In this document: positions 1-8,247 of the stretch, in pieces | How the letters are laid out: every line of letters begins with the position of its first letter | Position numbering within the stretch: position 1 is the stretch's first letter | Source: Streptomyces sp. DvalAA-14 | Lineage (GTDB): Bacteria; Actinomycetota; Actinomycetes; Streptomycetales; Streptomycetaceae | Direction: 5' to 3' | NCBI RefSeq assembly: GCF_900091855.1 | Contig: NZ_FMCH01000221.1 | Coordinates: forward strand, 1 to 64,000 | DNA: 64,000 nucleotides | The notes under the pieces: model-generated | Seen by the model: only the letters and a program-made list of their open reading frames with translations | What the model was told of the DNA's origin: nothing | The model's database searches: none | Translations under genes and position numbers: made by a program

Positions 1-2
1 CC

Positions 3-170
3 CGGTGGGCGACGGCGGCCCCGGCACCCGCGGCCGATCCCGCGGCCGATCCCGCGGCCGATCCCGCGGCCGGGATCGCAGGCTCGGTGGCCGGCTCGGT
101 GACCGCGCCGGGGGCCTTGCCGGAGGGCCCGGGAGCGGCGCGCGCCGCGGGCGGGAAGATAGGGGCCTGA
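3..170 (+). CDS. C-terminal tail of a protein that begins before the window (possibly the partner sensor kinase)
   Basis: An open frame enters from the window edge and stops at TGA 168-170. It encodes about 55 residues rich in Ala, Pro and Gly, with an Ala-Asp-Pro-Ala repeat near its start. No domain can be recognised. The next gene on the same strand is a NarL/LuxR response regulator 90 bases downstream, and such regulators usually follow their histidine kinase, whose C-terminal tail is often low in complexity. The kinase identity is therefore inferred from context only. The other frames here look like shadows. Confidence 0.3.
   Translation, partial: RWATAAPAPAADPAADPAADPAAGIAGSVAGSVTAPGALPEGPGAARAAGGKIGA
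30..65. repeat. Three tandem copies of a 12-bp unit
   Basis: The unit GCGGCCGATCCC occurs three times without interruption, followed by a partial copy. In the open frame it encodes repeated Ala-Asp-Pro-Ala, so it is probably a coding minisatellite in the tail of the upstream protein. Confidence 0.7.
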
Positions 171-260
171 GCGGCCCGGCTGCCGTCCGAAGCCGAACGG
201 CGAACGCCGGATGTCGGATGGCGGCTGTCGGACGTCGGACGTGCGCGGAAAGGCGGAGGG

Positions 261-968
261 GTGACGATTCGAGTGCTGGTCGCCGATGACCAGGCGGTGG
301 TGCGCGACGGGCTCGTCCTGCTCCTGTCGTCCGCCGACGACCTCGACGTGGTCGGCGAGGCCGGCGACGGGGGCACCGCCGTCCGGCTGGCATCGGAACT
401 GAGGCCCGACGTCGCCCTCGTCGACCTGCGGATGCCCGTACTGGACGGCGCCGCGGTAACCGCGCAGGTGGTCGCCGCGGGCATCGGGGTCCGGGTGCTG
501 ATCCTCACCACCTACGCCGACGACGACGCCGTACTGCCGGCGCTGCGGGCGGGAGCAGTCGGCTACCTGACCAAGGACGCCACCGGCGAGGCGCTGCTGG
601 CCGCGGTCCGCGAGGTGGCCGCCGGACGCACCGTCCTCGACTCGGCGGTCCAGCGGCGGCTGGTCCAGCTGCTCGTCGAGGAGCCGAAAGCCGCCGCCTC
701 ACCCGCGACCGGGTCGCCGGCCGCCCCGCCCGAACTGCCGCCCCGGGCCGAGGGCCTCACCCGCCGGGAGATCGACGTCGTCCGGCTCGTCGCCCAGGGC
801 CTCAACAACCGGCAGGTGGCCAGGACCATGGTGGTCAGCGAGGCGACGGTCAAGACCCACCTCAACCACGTCCTGGCCAAGCTGGCGATGGGCGATCGCG
901 CCGCGCTGATCGCCTGGGCCTGGCGGCACGGCCTGGCCGACCACCCCGGCGGGGAACCGACGCCGTGA
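261..968 (+). CDS. NarL/LuxR-family two-component response regulator
   Basis: This 235-residue protein has a receiver domain at about residues 1-120. The acidic pair is Asp9-Asp10, the phospho-acceptor is Asp55 in VALVDLRMP, and the conserved lysine is in YLTKDA. A LuxR-type helix-turn-helix follows at about 165-225 (LTRREIDVVRLVAQGLNNRQVA, with VSEATVKTHLNHVLAKL). A Pro/Ala-rich linker separates the domains. The start is GTG 261 behind GGAGGG. It should act as a dimeric DNA-binding activator switched by a histidine kinase, probably the gene cut off upstream. The 3' end overlaps the extended tail of the convergent reductase gene. The target genes are unknown. Confidence 0.92.
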   Translation: MTIRVLVADDQAVVRDGLVLLLSSADDLDVVGEAGDGGTAVRLASELRPDVALVDLRMPVLDGAAVTAQVVAAGIGVRVLILTTYADDDAVLPALRAGAVGYLTKDATGEALLAAVREVAAGRTVLDSAVQRRLVQLLVEEPKAAASPATGSPAAPPELPPRAEGLTRREIDVVRLVAQGLNNRQVARTMVVSEATVKTHLNHVLAKLAMGDRAALIAWAWRHGLADHPGGEPTP

Positions 969-1674
969 CGTCCTGCCGGCCCGGCGGATCCCCCGCCGCC
1001 GACACGGCCCGCCCGGCGCCGGGCGGCCTCAGGCGTCGCGGCCGGCACCGCGATCGGGTGCGCTCACTGTCCCCCGTCCCGGGCGTACCGTCGGCGAGCC
1101 CGTAGCGCAGGTACACGATCCCGTTCGGACCGGCCGCCGGCGCGTCGAGCAACGTGACGTTCGTGGGCACCGCGCCCCCGTCGAACACCTTCTTCCCGAC
1201 GCCGAGCACGATCGGGTGCAGCCACAGGTCGAGACGGTCGAAGAGCTTCTCGCGCAGCAGGGTCTGCACCAGGTTCAGGCTTCCGACGACCTTCACGTGC
1301 TCGTGCCGGTCACGGATCTCGCGCACCGCGCCGACCAGATCGGGGCCGAGCTGTGTGGACCCGGCCCACGAGAGGTCGGGCCTGCCGCGCGAGGCCACGT
1401 ACTTCGGGATGCTGTTGAAGAGGGTGGCGATCTCGTTGCCCGGGCCGCCCTCCTGGTGCGGCCAGTGGGCGGCGAAAATGTCGTAGGTCCGCCGGCCGAG
1501 CAGGAGGGCGTCCGTGCCCTCGTACGCGGCGCCGACCTGCGCACCGGAGACCTCGTCCACCAGGGGCGCCTGCCAGCCGCCGAACGGGAACCCGACCGGG
1601 TCCTCGCCGGGACCGCCGGGCGCCTGCGCGACGAGATCGAGGGTGGCGAACATTTCGATATGGACGAGGCCCAT
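862..1674 (-). CDS. Dihydrofolate reductase-like (RibD C-terminal family) protein with an extended tail
   Basis: The first ~190 residues match the small DHFR-like/RibD-C family: MFATLDLVAQ at the start, LLLGRRTYDIFAAHWP, VVGSLNLVQTLL, and the ending LPIVLG-type strand followed by VYLRYG. Family members are probable NADPH-dependent reductases, many of unknown substrate. I chose ATG 1674 because GGGAG lies six bases before it; longer versions of the frame lack family similarity. After the usual end the frame stays open for about 80 Arg/Pro/Gly-rich residues and stops only inside the convergent response-regulator gene. The normal stop was probably lost by mutation or frameshift, and the tail is unlikely to be functional. 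Confidence 0.75.
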   Translation of the reverse strand: MGLVHIEMFATLDLVAQAPGGPGEDPVGFPFGGWQAPLVDEVSGAQVGAAYEGTDALLLGRRTYDIFAAHWPHQEGGPGNEIATLFNSIPKYVASRGRPDLSWAGSTQLGPDLVGAVREIRDRHEHVKVVGSLNLVQTLLREKLFDRLDLWLHPIVLGVGKKVFDGGAVPTNVTLLDAPAAGPNGIVYLRYGLADGTPGTGDSERTRSRCRPRRLRPPGAGRAVSAAGDPPGRQDVTASVPRRGGRPGRAARPRRSARRDRPSPAWPGRG

Positions 1675-2165
1675 GCCTGACTCCCAGGGGGTTGATGGTG
1701 CTGTTCGGGAGGTAGACCCCCGGGCACCGGCGGACTCATCGCCGCGACCCCAACGAATTTTGTCCTCGTCCCGCGACCGCTGCCAGCGGCCAGGAAAGGT
1801 CGGGCTCGCCACCGAACACCGGCCGGCGGTGAACCGGTATTCGACCCGGCCGAATTCGTCGGAATTCGACCGCCGTCGTGGGCGCGTTGGCGGATGAGCC
1901 AGTGGATGAGCGCTGGCCCCTCCGCGCGCCGGTCGTACGCCTCGCTCCTTTTTCCGGACCCCTCTTCTCACGCACCATTACGGCCGAAATAAAGCCAGGT
2001 ATCGGGCAGTTACCGGCACCTGGGCGAAAGTAATCGAAGAGTTGCGCTCAACGCCCCTTTCCCTTCGCCCGTACAGGTGACGACCGGGTTTTTCCTCCCT
2101 ACTGTTTTCGGCGGCGCGGGCGCTTCCTGGCGCCCGCTGCCGTCCAGACGAAGGTGGGGACATAC
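1675..2165. other. Intergenic region between divergent genes
   Basis: These 491 bases separate the DHFR-like gene from the secreted DUF11-type gene and should hold both promoters. The part from about 1740 to 2060 is less GC-rich than its surroundings and contains two close CGAATTC(G) palindromes at about 1850-1870. I see no convincing gene, RNA or intrinsic terminator. Confidence 0.5.
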
Positions 2166-4724
2166 ATGCTCCGACGTTTACGATCCCTTTCCTCATCCGC
2201 CAGACCGCGGCCGCTCGCCGGAAGAGCGGCCGTCGCCGTGTCCGCGGCGCTGTTCGCGATAGCCGCCGGCTCCGTACAGCCCGTGCTGGCCGACGGCGCT
2301 CCGAGCGGCCCGGCTCCGTCGGCCGACGGCGGGTCCACGCTGGTGAAGACCGCGCAGAACATCTCCAGCCCCGGCCAACTCCCCGTCCAGCACGGGGACA
2401 CCGTCAACTGGTCGGTCGGCTACCACAACGCGGCCACCGGGGACCCGGCCGCCGCGACCATCACCGACCCGATCACCGGCGCCGGAACCGCGCAGAGCTA
2501 CCTGCCCGGTTCACTGCACGTGCCGCCCGGCTGGACGCCCTCCTGGTCCACCGACGGCAGCACCTTCACCGGCACCGACCAGGGCGCCGCGACAACCGCC
2601 GTCCGCGGCACCGGGCCGGCCACCACCGGCGCCGGGACCGGCGTGCGCAGCGACCTGCTGCCGCCGGTGCAGGCCGCGACCCGCACCACCGGCGGCGACG
2701 GCTTCACCCCGATCCTCTACCGCGACCCGTCCGGTGACGTCGAGGCGTGGAACATCTACCACCACACCGGCCCAACGAACCGGCTGGTGGTCTGCAACGA
2801 CCTGTCCTCGGGCCAGCCGTGCACCGGCGGCCCCTGGCCGCGCCCGCTCAACACCGCGTCGGGGCCACTCGGTTCGGGCGACACCGGGAACATCTTCACG
2901 CCGCTGTCCCCGCAGTACGTCCTCGACCCCGCCCGGCCGGGCGTCGTCTACTACCCGGCGACGACCTCCACCGCGGTCGGGGTGGGCTGTCTGGACATGG
3001 GCGCCCGCGCCAACTGCGGCTTCGTCCCCCTGGAGACCAGTGGCGGCACTCCCTCCAGCGCCAACGGACTGGCAGGACTGGTCGGTTACAACGGGAAGGC
3101 GTACGGCACGGCAAGCACCGGACAGGTGCTGTGCCTGGACATCGCCAGCCGCGCCCCCTGTCCGGGGCAGCCGTTCGCCGCGATCGTGCCGCCCAACCAC
3201 GACCTGCCGGGCAACACCTACGCCCTCTACCAGGGCGGTATGACGGTCGCCGACGGACGCGTCTACGCCTCGTCGTCCCCGACCACGGGCGGGTCAACGG
3301 CCCCCGGCGTCACCGCACTCGGCTGCTTCGACCCGGCCGTCGGCGCGGTGTGCGCCGGCTGGACCACCCCGCACCCGGCGGGCCCGGCCGCCACCGCGTA
3401 CACCTACGACGCCTTCGTCTCGTACGACACCGCGGGCCGTCCGAACGGCGTGTGCACCACCAACGCCACCGGCGGCGCCCCGTCCACCGGCTGCTACACG
3501 CTCGACGGCGGACCACTGGCCGCGCCCGCCACCGGACTTGACGCCCTGCCGGCCGGCACCCTGGTCTTCGCCCCCGAGGTCGTCACCTCCGGCGGTGACA
3601 CCCGCAGCTACTTCGGCGTATGGGGCGGACCGCTGCCCGGCGACACCGTCTGCTACAGCTGGACGCATGCCCAGCCCTGCGCGGGCTTCCCCTCGGTGGC
3701 CGGCCATCCCGCCGTCAACGGCGGTGTCACCCGCGACTACGGCTACGCGTACGACGCGACGACCCGCTGCCTGATCGGCCTCGGCGACGCCGGGGTCCTG
3801 TTCTCCATGGACCCGGCGACCGGCGGTTCGCCGTGCCTGCACAGCGGCGCGGCCGTCACCCTCAAGCCCGCGGACTTCTACTGCGACGGCGGCGCCGGGC
3901 ACGTCGCCGCCTACACCGAGGCCCGGCTGACCGGCCTGGACCTGGCGCACACCGATCCGGCCGGCACGACCGTCTCGGTGACGGACCCCGGCGGCACGGT
4001 GCTCGCCACCCCGCCGCTCTCCCCGACCGGAACCGTCGACCTGTCCGGCATCTCGGCCGCCGATCATCCGTCGATCACCGTGACCGTGCAGCTCAGCCTG
4101 ACCGACACCAGCGACTTCACCGCCACCAACCACCCCGCGCTGACCGCGTCCTTCCAAGGCGACGACCCGCAGATCTGCCTGCGCACCGTCGTCGGCGCGG
4201 ACTGCGCGACCACCCATGTCGACGACACCGCGACCGGCACCGACGGCACCGGCGAACTGACCTCCAACCCCCTTTCCGTCGCCGTCGCACCCGGCTCGCA
4301 GTGCCGGCCGAACATCACGGTGAACAAGGAGATCTGCACCGTCTCCGCGCCGCACGCCTGCGGTCCCGGCGGCGCGGGCCCCTGGGCCAAGTCCAGTCCG
4401 GTCGGCCTGCTGCAACTGCTCGGCACGGCCTACTGGCGGATCACCCTCACCAACACCGGGCCGGTGGACGCGTCCGGCGTCACCGTCAACGACGCCATCA
4501 CGCCCGCCTGTTCGCATGCGGCCGGCACCTTCACGCTGGCGGCAGGCGCGACCAAGCAGGTCTACTGCAACTCCTTCCTGCTGGCGCTGCCGGTCAGGAA
4601 CACCGCCAGCGCCACCTACTACCCGGCGGGCGCCCCGAACGGCACCCCGTCGGCCACCTCCCCGCCGTCCTCCGCGGTGGCCTGCTCGCTGCTGTGCGTC
4701 CTGGCCGCCCCCGACCCGTCCTGA
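2166..4724 (+). CDS. Large secreted protein with DUF11-type domains and paired-cysteine repeats
   Basis: This 852-residue protein starts at ATG 2166 behind AAGGTGGGG; a GTG four codons earlier is in frame. Residues 1-42 form a Sec signal peptide (LRRLRSL, hydrophobic run, cleavage near VLADG). A DUF11-like domain follows (LVKTAQN, GDTVNWSVGYHN). The central ~350 residues repeat a cysteine pair: CNDLSSGQPC, CLDMGARANC, CLDIASRAPC, CFDPAVGAVC, CYSWTHAQPC. The spacing suggests beta-propeller or beta-sandwich blades locked by disulfides. A second DUF11-like domain near the C terminus starts at ITVNKEICT. No LPXTG motif or final membrane helix is visible, so the protein is probably released. Its function is unknown; adhesion or wall binding is a guess. 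Confidence 0.8.
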   Translation: MLRRLRSLSSSARPRPLAGRAAVAVSAALFAIAAGSVQPVLADGAPSGPAPSADGGSTLVKTAQNISSPGQLPVQHGDTVNWSVGYHNAATGDPAAATITDPITGAGTAQSYLPGSLHVPPGWTPSWSTDGSTFTGTDQGAATTAVRGTGPATTGAGTGVRSDLLPPVQAATRTTGGDGFTPILYRDPSGDVEAWNIYHHTGPTNRLVVCNDLSSGQPCTGGPWPRPLNTASGPLGSGDTGNIFTPLSPQYVLDPARPGVVYYPATTSTAVGVGCLDMGARANCGFVPLETSGGTPSSANGLAGLVGYNGKAYGTASTGQVLCLDIASRAPCPGQPFAAIVPPNHDLPGNTYALYQGGMTVADGRVYASSSPTTGGSTAPGVTALGCFDPAVGAVCAGWTTPHPAGPAATAYTYDAFVSYDTAGRPNGVCTTNATGGAPSTGCYTLDGGPLAAPATGLDALPAGTLVFAPEVVTSGGDTRSYFGVWGGPLPGDTVCYSWTHAQPCAGFPSVAGHPAVNGGVTRDYGYAYDATTRCLIGLGDAGVLFSMDPATGGSPCLHSGAAVTLKPADFYCDGGAGHVAAYTEARLTGLDLAHTDPAGTTVSVTDPGGTVLATPPLSPTGTVDLSGISAADHPSITVTVQLSLTDTSDFTATNHPALTASFQGDDPQICLRTVVGADCATTHVDDTATGTDGTGELTSNPLSVAVAPGSQCRPNITVNKEICTVSAPHACGPGGAGPWAKSSPVGLLQLLGTAYWRITLTNTGPVDASGVTVNDAITPACSHAAGTFTLAAGATKQVYCNSFLLALPVRNTASATYYPAGAPNGTPSATSPPSSAVACSLLCVLAAPDPS

Positions 4725-4731
4725 CCGCGCA

Positions 4732-4779
4732 CTGACCCACTGACCCGCTGACCCGCTGACCCGCTGACCCGCTGACCCC
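4732..4779. repeat. Six tandem copies of an 8-bp unit
   Basis: Six consecutive copies of CTGACCCG (the first and last vary by one base) follow directly after the stop codon. Each carries TGA, so stop codons occur in every frame across the array. The array runs into the terminator stem. Confidence 0.9.
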
Positions 4780-4819
4780 GGGACCCGCCGCCGCGCCGAC
4801 GACCGGCGGCGGGTCCCGG
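4778..4819. terminator. Strong GC-rich hairpin, likely bidirectional terminator
   Basis: A perfect 16-bp inverted repeat (arms 4778-4793 and 4804-4819, core GGGACCCGCC) has a 10-base loop. It lies between convergent genes: the DUF11-type gene on + and the PPOX gene on -. There is no U-run, which is common for streptomycete terminators. Confidence 0.75.
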
Positions 4820-4881
4820 CACGCGTCCGGCCGCGGACGGACCCCGGCACCGACCCCGGCACGGGCCCACCGCACCGTGCC

Positions 4882-4917
4882 GGTGGCGCCGGTGGCGCCG
4901 GTGGCGCCGGTGGCGCC
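4882..4917. repeat. Four tandem copies of a 9-bp unit
   Basis: GGTGGCGCC is repeated four times without interruption just beyond the stop codon of the PPOX gene. It appears non-coding; no function is evident. Confidence 0.85.
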
Positions 4918-4929
4918 CGTACCGCTCGG

Positions 4930-5319
4930 TCAGCCGAGGGTGATCCGTATGCCGACGGTTCCGTCCTTGCCCCGCCGCAGCAGGCTGCCCAGGAGCGTGA
5001 GCCGCCCGAGCAGCCCGTACTTGCGTCCCAGGAGACCGCGGTAGTGCCGGGTCTGCCCACGGTCGAGAATCTCCGCCCGTCCCGGGACCGGCTCGCCCGA
5101 GGGGTTGCCCCGTATGTCGCAGGCGGACACCAGGACATCGGCGCGGTTGCGGATCCGCTTGACCTTGCCGGAGGTGGCGACTGTCCAGATACCGAGGGCG
5201 TCACCGTCACGGACCACCCACACCGGGGTCGGGACCTCGCTACCGTCCCGGCGGAAGGTGGTGATCAGGACGTACGAGCCCGATGCGAGGCGTTCGAGGT
5301 CCGCTCGACCATCTGTCAT
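4930..5319 (-). CDS. PPOX-class F420-dependent oxidoreductase-like protein
   Basis: This 129-residue protein fits the split-barrel flavin/F420-binding family in length and motifs: LASGSYVLITTFRRDGS near the N terminus, VPTPVWVV, then WTVATSGKVKRIRNRADVLV and CDIRGNP in the middle. Such proteins bind F420 (or FMN) and reduce small molecules; the natural substrate is seldom known. It stands alone, convergent with the secreted DUF11-type gene across a strong hairpin. The cofactor assignment comes from family knowledge. Confidence 0.85.
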   Translation of the reverse strand: MTDGRADLERLASGSYVLITTFRRDGSEVPTPVWVVRDGDALGIWTVATSGKVKRIRNRADVLVSACDIRGNPSGEPVPGRAEILDRGQTRHYRGLLGRKYGLLGRLTLLGSLLRRGKDGTVGIRITLG

Positions 5320-5384
5320 GGCCGAAGGCTATGCCACCGGCCGGTGCCTGTCCCCGGGGTGTGCGAGGCGGCGCGGGCGGCCGC

Positions 5385-6569
5385 TCAGGTCGTCGGAGCC
5401 GCGGCGAGTGCCGCCTCGGCTGCGGCGAGCGCGTCGGCGACCAGGTCGGCGGTGTCCTCTGTGCCCGCCGCCAGTCTGACCAGGCCGAACGGGACGGATT
5501 CCGCGAGCTGGTCGTCGCTGAGCATCCCGCGCCACATGGAAGCCGGGTGCACGGCGAGCGATTCCACGCCGCCGAGGCTCGCCGACCGGCGGGGGTAGCG
5601 CAGCCGGCCGAGGAAGGCGTCGGCCATCGCGGATCCACCGGTGAACTCGATCCCGAGCACCCCGCCGAAGCCGCTCATCTGACCGGCGGCCAGCTCGTGC
5701 TGCGGGTGGGTCGCCAGACCGGGATAGTGCACCTCGGCCACCGCCGGGTGATCGCTGAGCGCCTGCGCGAGCGCCAGGCCGTTGGCGTTGTGCCGTGGCA
5801 CCCGCAGCGCCAGGGTGCGCATGCCCCGCAGCAGCAGCCAGGCGTCGATCGGGCCGAGCGTGGCACCGGTGAGCAGGCCGACGTGCCAGATCCGGTCCAG
5901 GATCCTCGCCGGCCCGGCCAGAACTCCGGCGGAGACATCCGCATGTCCGTTGAGATACTTGGTCGCGCTGTGCCAGATCAGATCGATGCCGAAGTCCGCC
6001 GGCCGCTGGTTCAGCGGCGTGGCGAAGGTGTTGTCCGCCATGGTGAGCACGTCGTGCGCGCGAGCCAGGTCCGCGAGGGCGCGCAGGTCGGTGATCTGCA
6101 GCAGCGGATTGCTCGGGGACTCCAGCAGGATCAGGCGTGTCCGCGGCGTCAGTGCCTTCGCGAACGCCTCCGGGTCGGTCTGGTCCACCAGGGTGGTGGA
6201 AACCCCCAGGCGCGGAAGCAGGTTCAGCAGCACCGACGCGGTGCCCCCATAGGTGGACTTCTGCCCGATGACGTGATCACCGGCGGACACCACGGCCAGT
6301 ACGGCGGTGGTCAGCGCGGCCATCCCGGACGCGGTGACCAAGGCCGCCTCGGTGTTCTCCAACGCGGCGACGACGGCGGCGACTTGTGCGTGGTTCGGAT
6401 TGCCGAAGCGGGTGTAGAAGTCCTTGCCCCGCGGGTCGACGGCAGCCCGCGCGAAGCTGTCCGCGTCGTCGGCCGAGAATGCCGCCGTCTGGTAGATCGG
6501 CGGTGCCACCGCGCGGCTGGGATGGACCTCGCGATCGGCGTGAATGGCGATGGTGCTCTTGCCCGGCAT
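5385..6569 (-). CDS. Cys/Met-metabolism PLP enzyme (cystathionine gamma-synthase/lyase type)
   Basis: This 394-residue protein belongs to the trans-sulfuration PLP family: AVAPPIYQTAAF, YTRFGNPN, STYGGT, LESPSNPLL, DNTFATP, and the Schiff-base lysine at about residue 204 in SATKYLNGH. It breaks or forms C-gamma-S bonds of homocysteine, cystathionine or methionine derivatives. The position equivalent to the reactive cysteine of methionine gamma-lyases is glycine here (YGG), which argues for a cystathionine-type activity. ATG 6569 is chosen for its AGGG ribosome site and family length. It is divergent from an Lrp/AsnC gene, an arrangement also known for the methionine lyase locus of Pseudomonas putida. 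Confidence 0.85.
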   Translation of the reverse strand: MPGKSTIAIHADREVHPSRAVAPPIYQTAAFSADDADSFARAAVDPRGKDFYTRFGNPNHAQVAAVVAALENTEAALVTASGMAALTTAVLAVVSAGDHVIGQKSTYGGTASVLLNLLPRLGVSTTLVDQTDPEAFAKALTPRTRLILLESPSNPLLQITDLRALADLARAHDVLTMADNTFATPLNQRPADFGIDLIWHSATKYLNGHADVSAGVLAGPARILDRIWHVGLLTGATLGPIDAWLLLRGMRTLALRVPRHNANGLALAQALSDHPAVAEVHYPGLATHPQHELAAGQMSGFGGVLGIEFTGGSAMADAFLGRLRYPRRSASLGGVESLAVHPASMWRGMLSDDQLAESVPFGLVRLAAGTEDTADLVADALAAAEAALAAAPTT

Positions 6570-6724
6570 GGCTGCTGCCCTTCCCTGGACGGTCGGTGCG
6601 ACTGCGGGAAGCGTCACCGACCGGCGCCCCGTTGCGGCCGGATCCTGGCAACTTCGGCAGCACATTGCGCGCTGGGCGGGTGCGTGATGGTGGTAGTGGA
6701 GTCCTGGGAGCAATAATCTGCCCC
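6570..6724. promoter_or_regulatory. Shared promoter region between the PLP enzyme and the Lrp/AsnC regulator
   Basis: The 155 bases between the two divergent start codons must contain both promoters. Lrp-family regulators typically bind such gaps and respond to an amino acid. I could not identify a clear binding site by eye. Confidence 0.5.
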
Positions 6725-7168
6725 ATGGATGAGGTGGACCGGTCGATTCTGGCCGTGCTCGAAAAGCACGGACGCATCAGCAACAGCGATCTGGCCGCCC
6801 GGGTCGGGCTTTCGCCGTCACCTTGCCTGCGGCGGGTACGTCACCTGGAGGAGTCCGGGGCCATCCGCGGTTACCGGGCGCTGGTCGATCCGGCCGCCGT
6901 CGGCCGCGCTCTGCGGGTGTTCGCGGGCGTCCGGCTGAAGCAGCACACCCGCCCGGTCGTGGTCGCCTTCGAGCGCGGGGTCGTCGGGCTGCCCGAGGTG
7001 ACCGCCTGCCACCACATCACCGGCAACTTCGACTACCTGCTCCAGGTCGAGGTGGCCGACCTGCCCGCCTACGAGGACTTCCACGCCAACCAGCTGGCCA
7101 CCTTGCCCGGTGTGGCCACGGTGACCAGCTACGTCAGCATGAAGACGCTCTCCGCCGACACCCCATGA
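6725..7168 (+). CDS. Lrp/AsnC-family transcriptional regulator
   Basis: This 147-residue protein has the family architecture. An N-terminal winged helix-turn-helix (residues 1-60) contains ILAVLEKHGRISNSDLAARV and LSPSPCLRRVRHLEESG. The RAM effector-binding domain covers about 65-140 and includes HHITGNFDYLLQVEV. It should form dimers or octamers and sense an amino acid, most plausibly the substrate or product of the divergent PLP enzyme. The start is ATG 6725; longer versions of the frame run into the divergent gene. The C terminus is normal. Confidence 0.93.
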   Translation: MDEVDRSILAVLEKHGRISNSDLAARVGLSPSPCLRRVRHLEESGAIRGYRALVDPAAVGRALRVFAGVRLKQHTRPVVVAFERGVVGLPEVTACHHITGNFDYLLQVEVADLPAYEDFHANQLATLPGVATVTSYVSMKTLSADTP

Positions 7169-7179
7169 CGCTGCTGTCC

Positions 7180-7201
7180 CGGCCCCGCGAAAGGTGGGCC
7201 G
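7180..7201. terminator. Short hairpin between convergent genes
   Basis: CGGCCC and GGGCCG form a 6-bp stem with a 10-base loop between the stops of the Lrp gene and the convergent PhzF gene. It is weak but well placed. Confidence 0.4.
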
Positions 7202-8047
7202 TCAGAGCGCGATGGTGCCGCGGATGCGGACGGTGGCGGCGCCGCTGACCCAGACGGTGCCGTCCGTGTCGGCCGTGACCCCGATGCTTGCGGCCCGACC
7301 CAGCCGAGTGCCCTGCGCGACCCGGTAGGAGGAGGGCACGGCCCCGGTCGAGGTGAGCCACTGGCCGACGCCGGCGTTCATGCTGCCGCACGCGGGGTCC
7401 TCGGGCACACCGGCGCCAGGGGCGAAGGTACGCATCTCGAATTGGTGGTGGTGTCCCTGGGGGTGGGCCCCGATCGCGCCGACCATCGCCGCGGGCAGAC
7501 GGGAGAAGTCGGGTTCCAGGGCGAGGACCTCCTCGGCTGTGCGGAGTTGGACCACGGCCCAGCCGGGACCGTTGTCGACCCACTGGTGGGCCACGACCCG
7601 GTCGTGCGTGATGCCCAACGCGGCCTCGATCCGCCCCAGATACTCGTCGTCGAGCGCGCCCGCACGGACACGGGGCGGCGCGGCGAAGGACAACGTCGCA
7701 TCGTCGGCGGCGCGCACCACGACCGGGCCGGCGGCACACTCCTGCACGATGTGGTCGTCGTGCCGCGGGTTGCCGCCGCCGTCCAGCCAGGCGCGCGCGG
7801 AGCCGAGGGTGGGGTGCCCGGCGAACGGCAACTCGCCCTGGGGAGTGAAGATCCGCAACCGGTAGTCGGCCTCCGGGACGGTGGGCGGCAACACGAACGT
7901 GGTCTCGGACAGGTTCGCCCAGCGCGCCAGGCGCTGCATCTCCTCGTCCGTCAGGTCCGTCCCGTCCAGCACGACCGCGACCGGGTTGCCGGACCAGGGA
8001 CCGGTGGAGAACACGTCGACCTGCGCGAACAAGCGGGTACGTGGCAT
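7202..8047 (-). CDS. PhzF-family isomerase/epimerase-like protein
   Basis: This 281-residue protein has the two pseudo-symmetric halves of the PhzF/diaminopimelate-epimerase fold. Recognisable segments are VDVFSTGPWSGNPVAVV, the catalytic glutamate at about residue 48 in NLSETTFV, ELPFAGHPTLGSA, and the second-half PACGSMNAGVGQWL. PhzF itself isomerises dihydro-hydroxyanthranilate in phenazine synthesis. No phenazine genes are nearby, so this is a family member of unknown substrate. The start is ATG 8047, with AAGGA about 11 bases upstream. Confidence 0.85.
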   Translation of the reverse strand: MPRTRLFAQVDVFSTGPWSGNPVAVVLDGTDLTDEEMQRLARWANLSETTFVLPPTVPEADYRLRIFTPQGELPFAGHPTLGSARAWLDGGGNPRHDDHIVQECAAGPVVVRAADDATLSFAAPPRVRAGALDDEYLGRIEAALGITHDRVVAHQWVDNGPGWAVVQLRTAEEVLALEPDFSRLPAAMVGAIGAHPQGHHHQFEMRTFAPGAGVPEDPACGSMNAGVGQWLTSTGAVPSSYRVAQGTRLGRAASIGVTADTDGTVWVSGAATVRIRGTIAL

Positions 8048-8247
8048 CGTCGTCACAGTCCTTCCGTCGCCGCCGCAGCGGATCGCGCCCGTCCGCCCGT
8101 TGGCGGACGGCAGGTCCATCCCTACCGCCTGCCCGAGGGGCCGGAACAGGACCAGTTGCGCAACGGTGGACTGACCGGCACGGCCGGGCGGGCCGCACGC
8201 GGATCGCGGTCCGACCGGAACGATCCGGTGCTGCCCCGCATCCGGAC

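Noticed and set aside
5-289. 94-codon Arg/Gly-rich ORF at the window start
   Set aside because: It overlaps the response-regulator start in another frame, is a repeat-encoded Arg-Gly string and has no ribosome site; the frame ending at 170 is more protein-like.
3294-5210. Long minus-strand ORF of 638 codons opposite the secreted DUF11-type gene
   Set aside because: It is an antisense shadow rich in Arg, Gly and Ala with no domains, and it overlaps a well-supported secreted protein and the PPOX gene.
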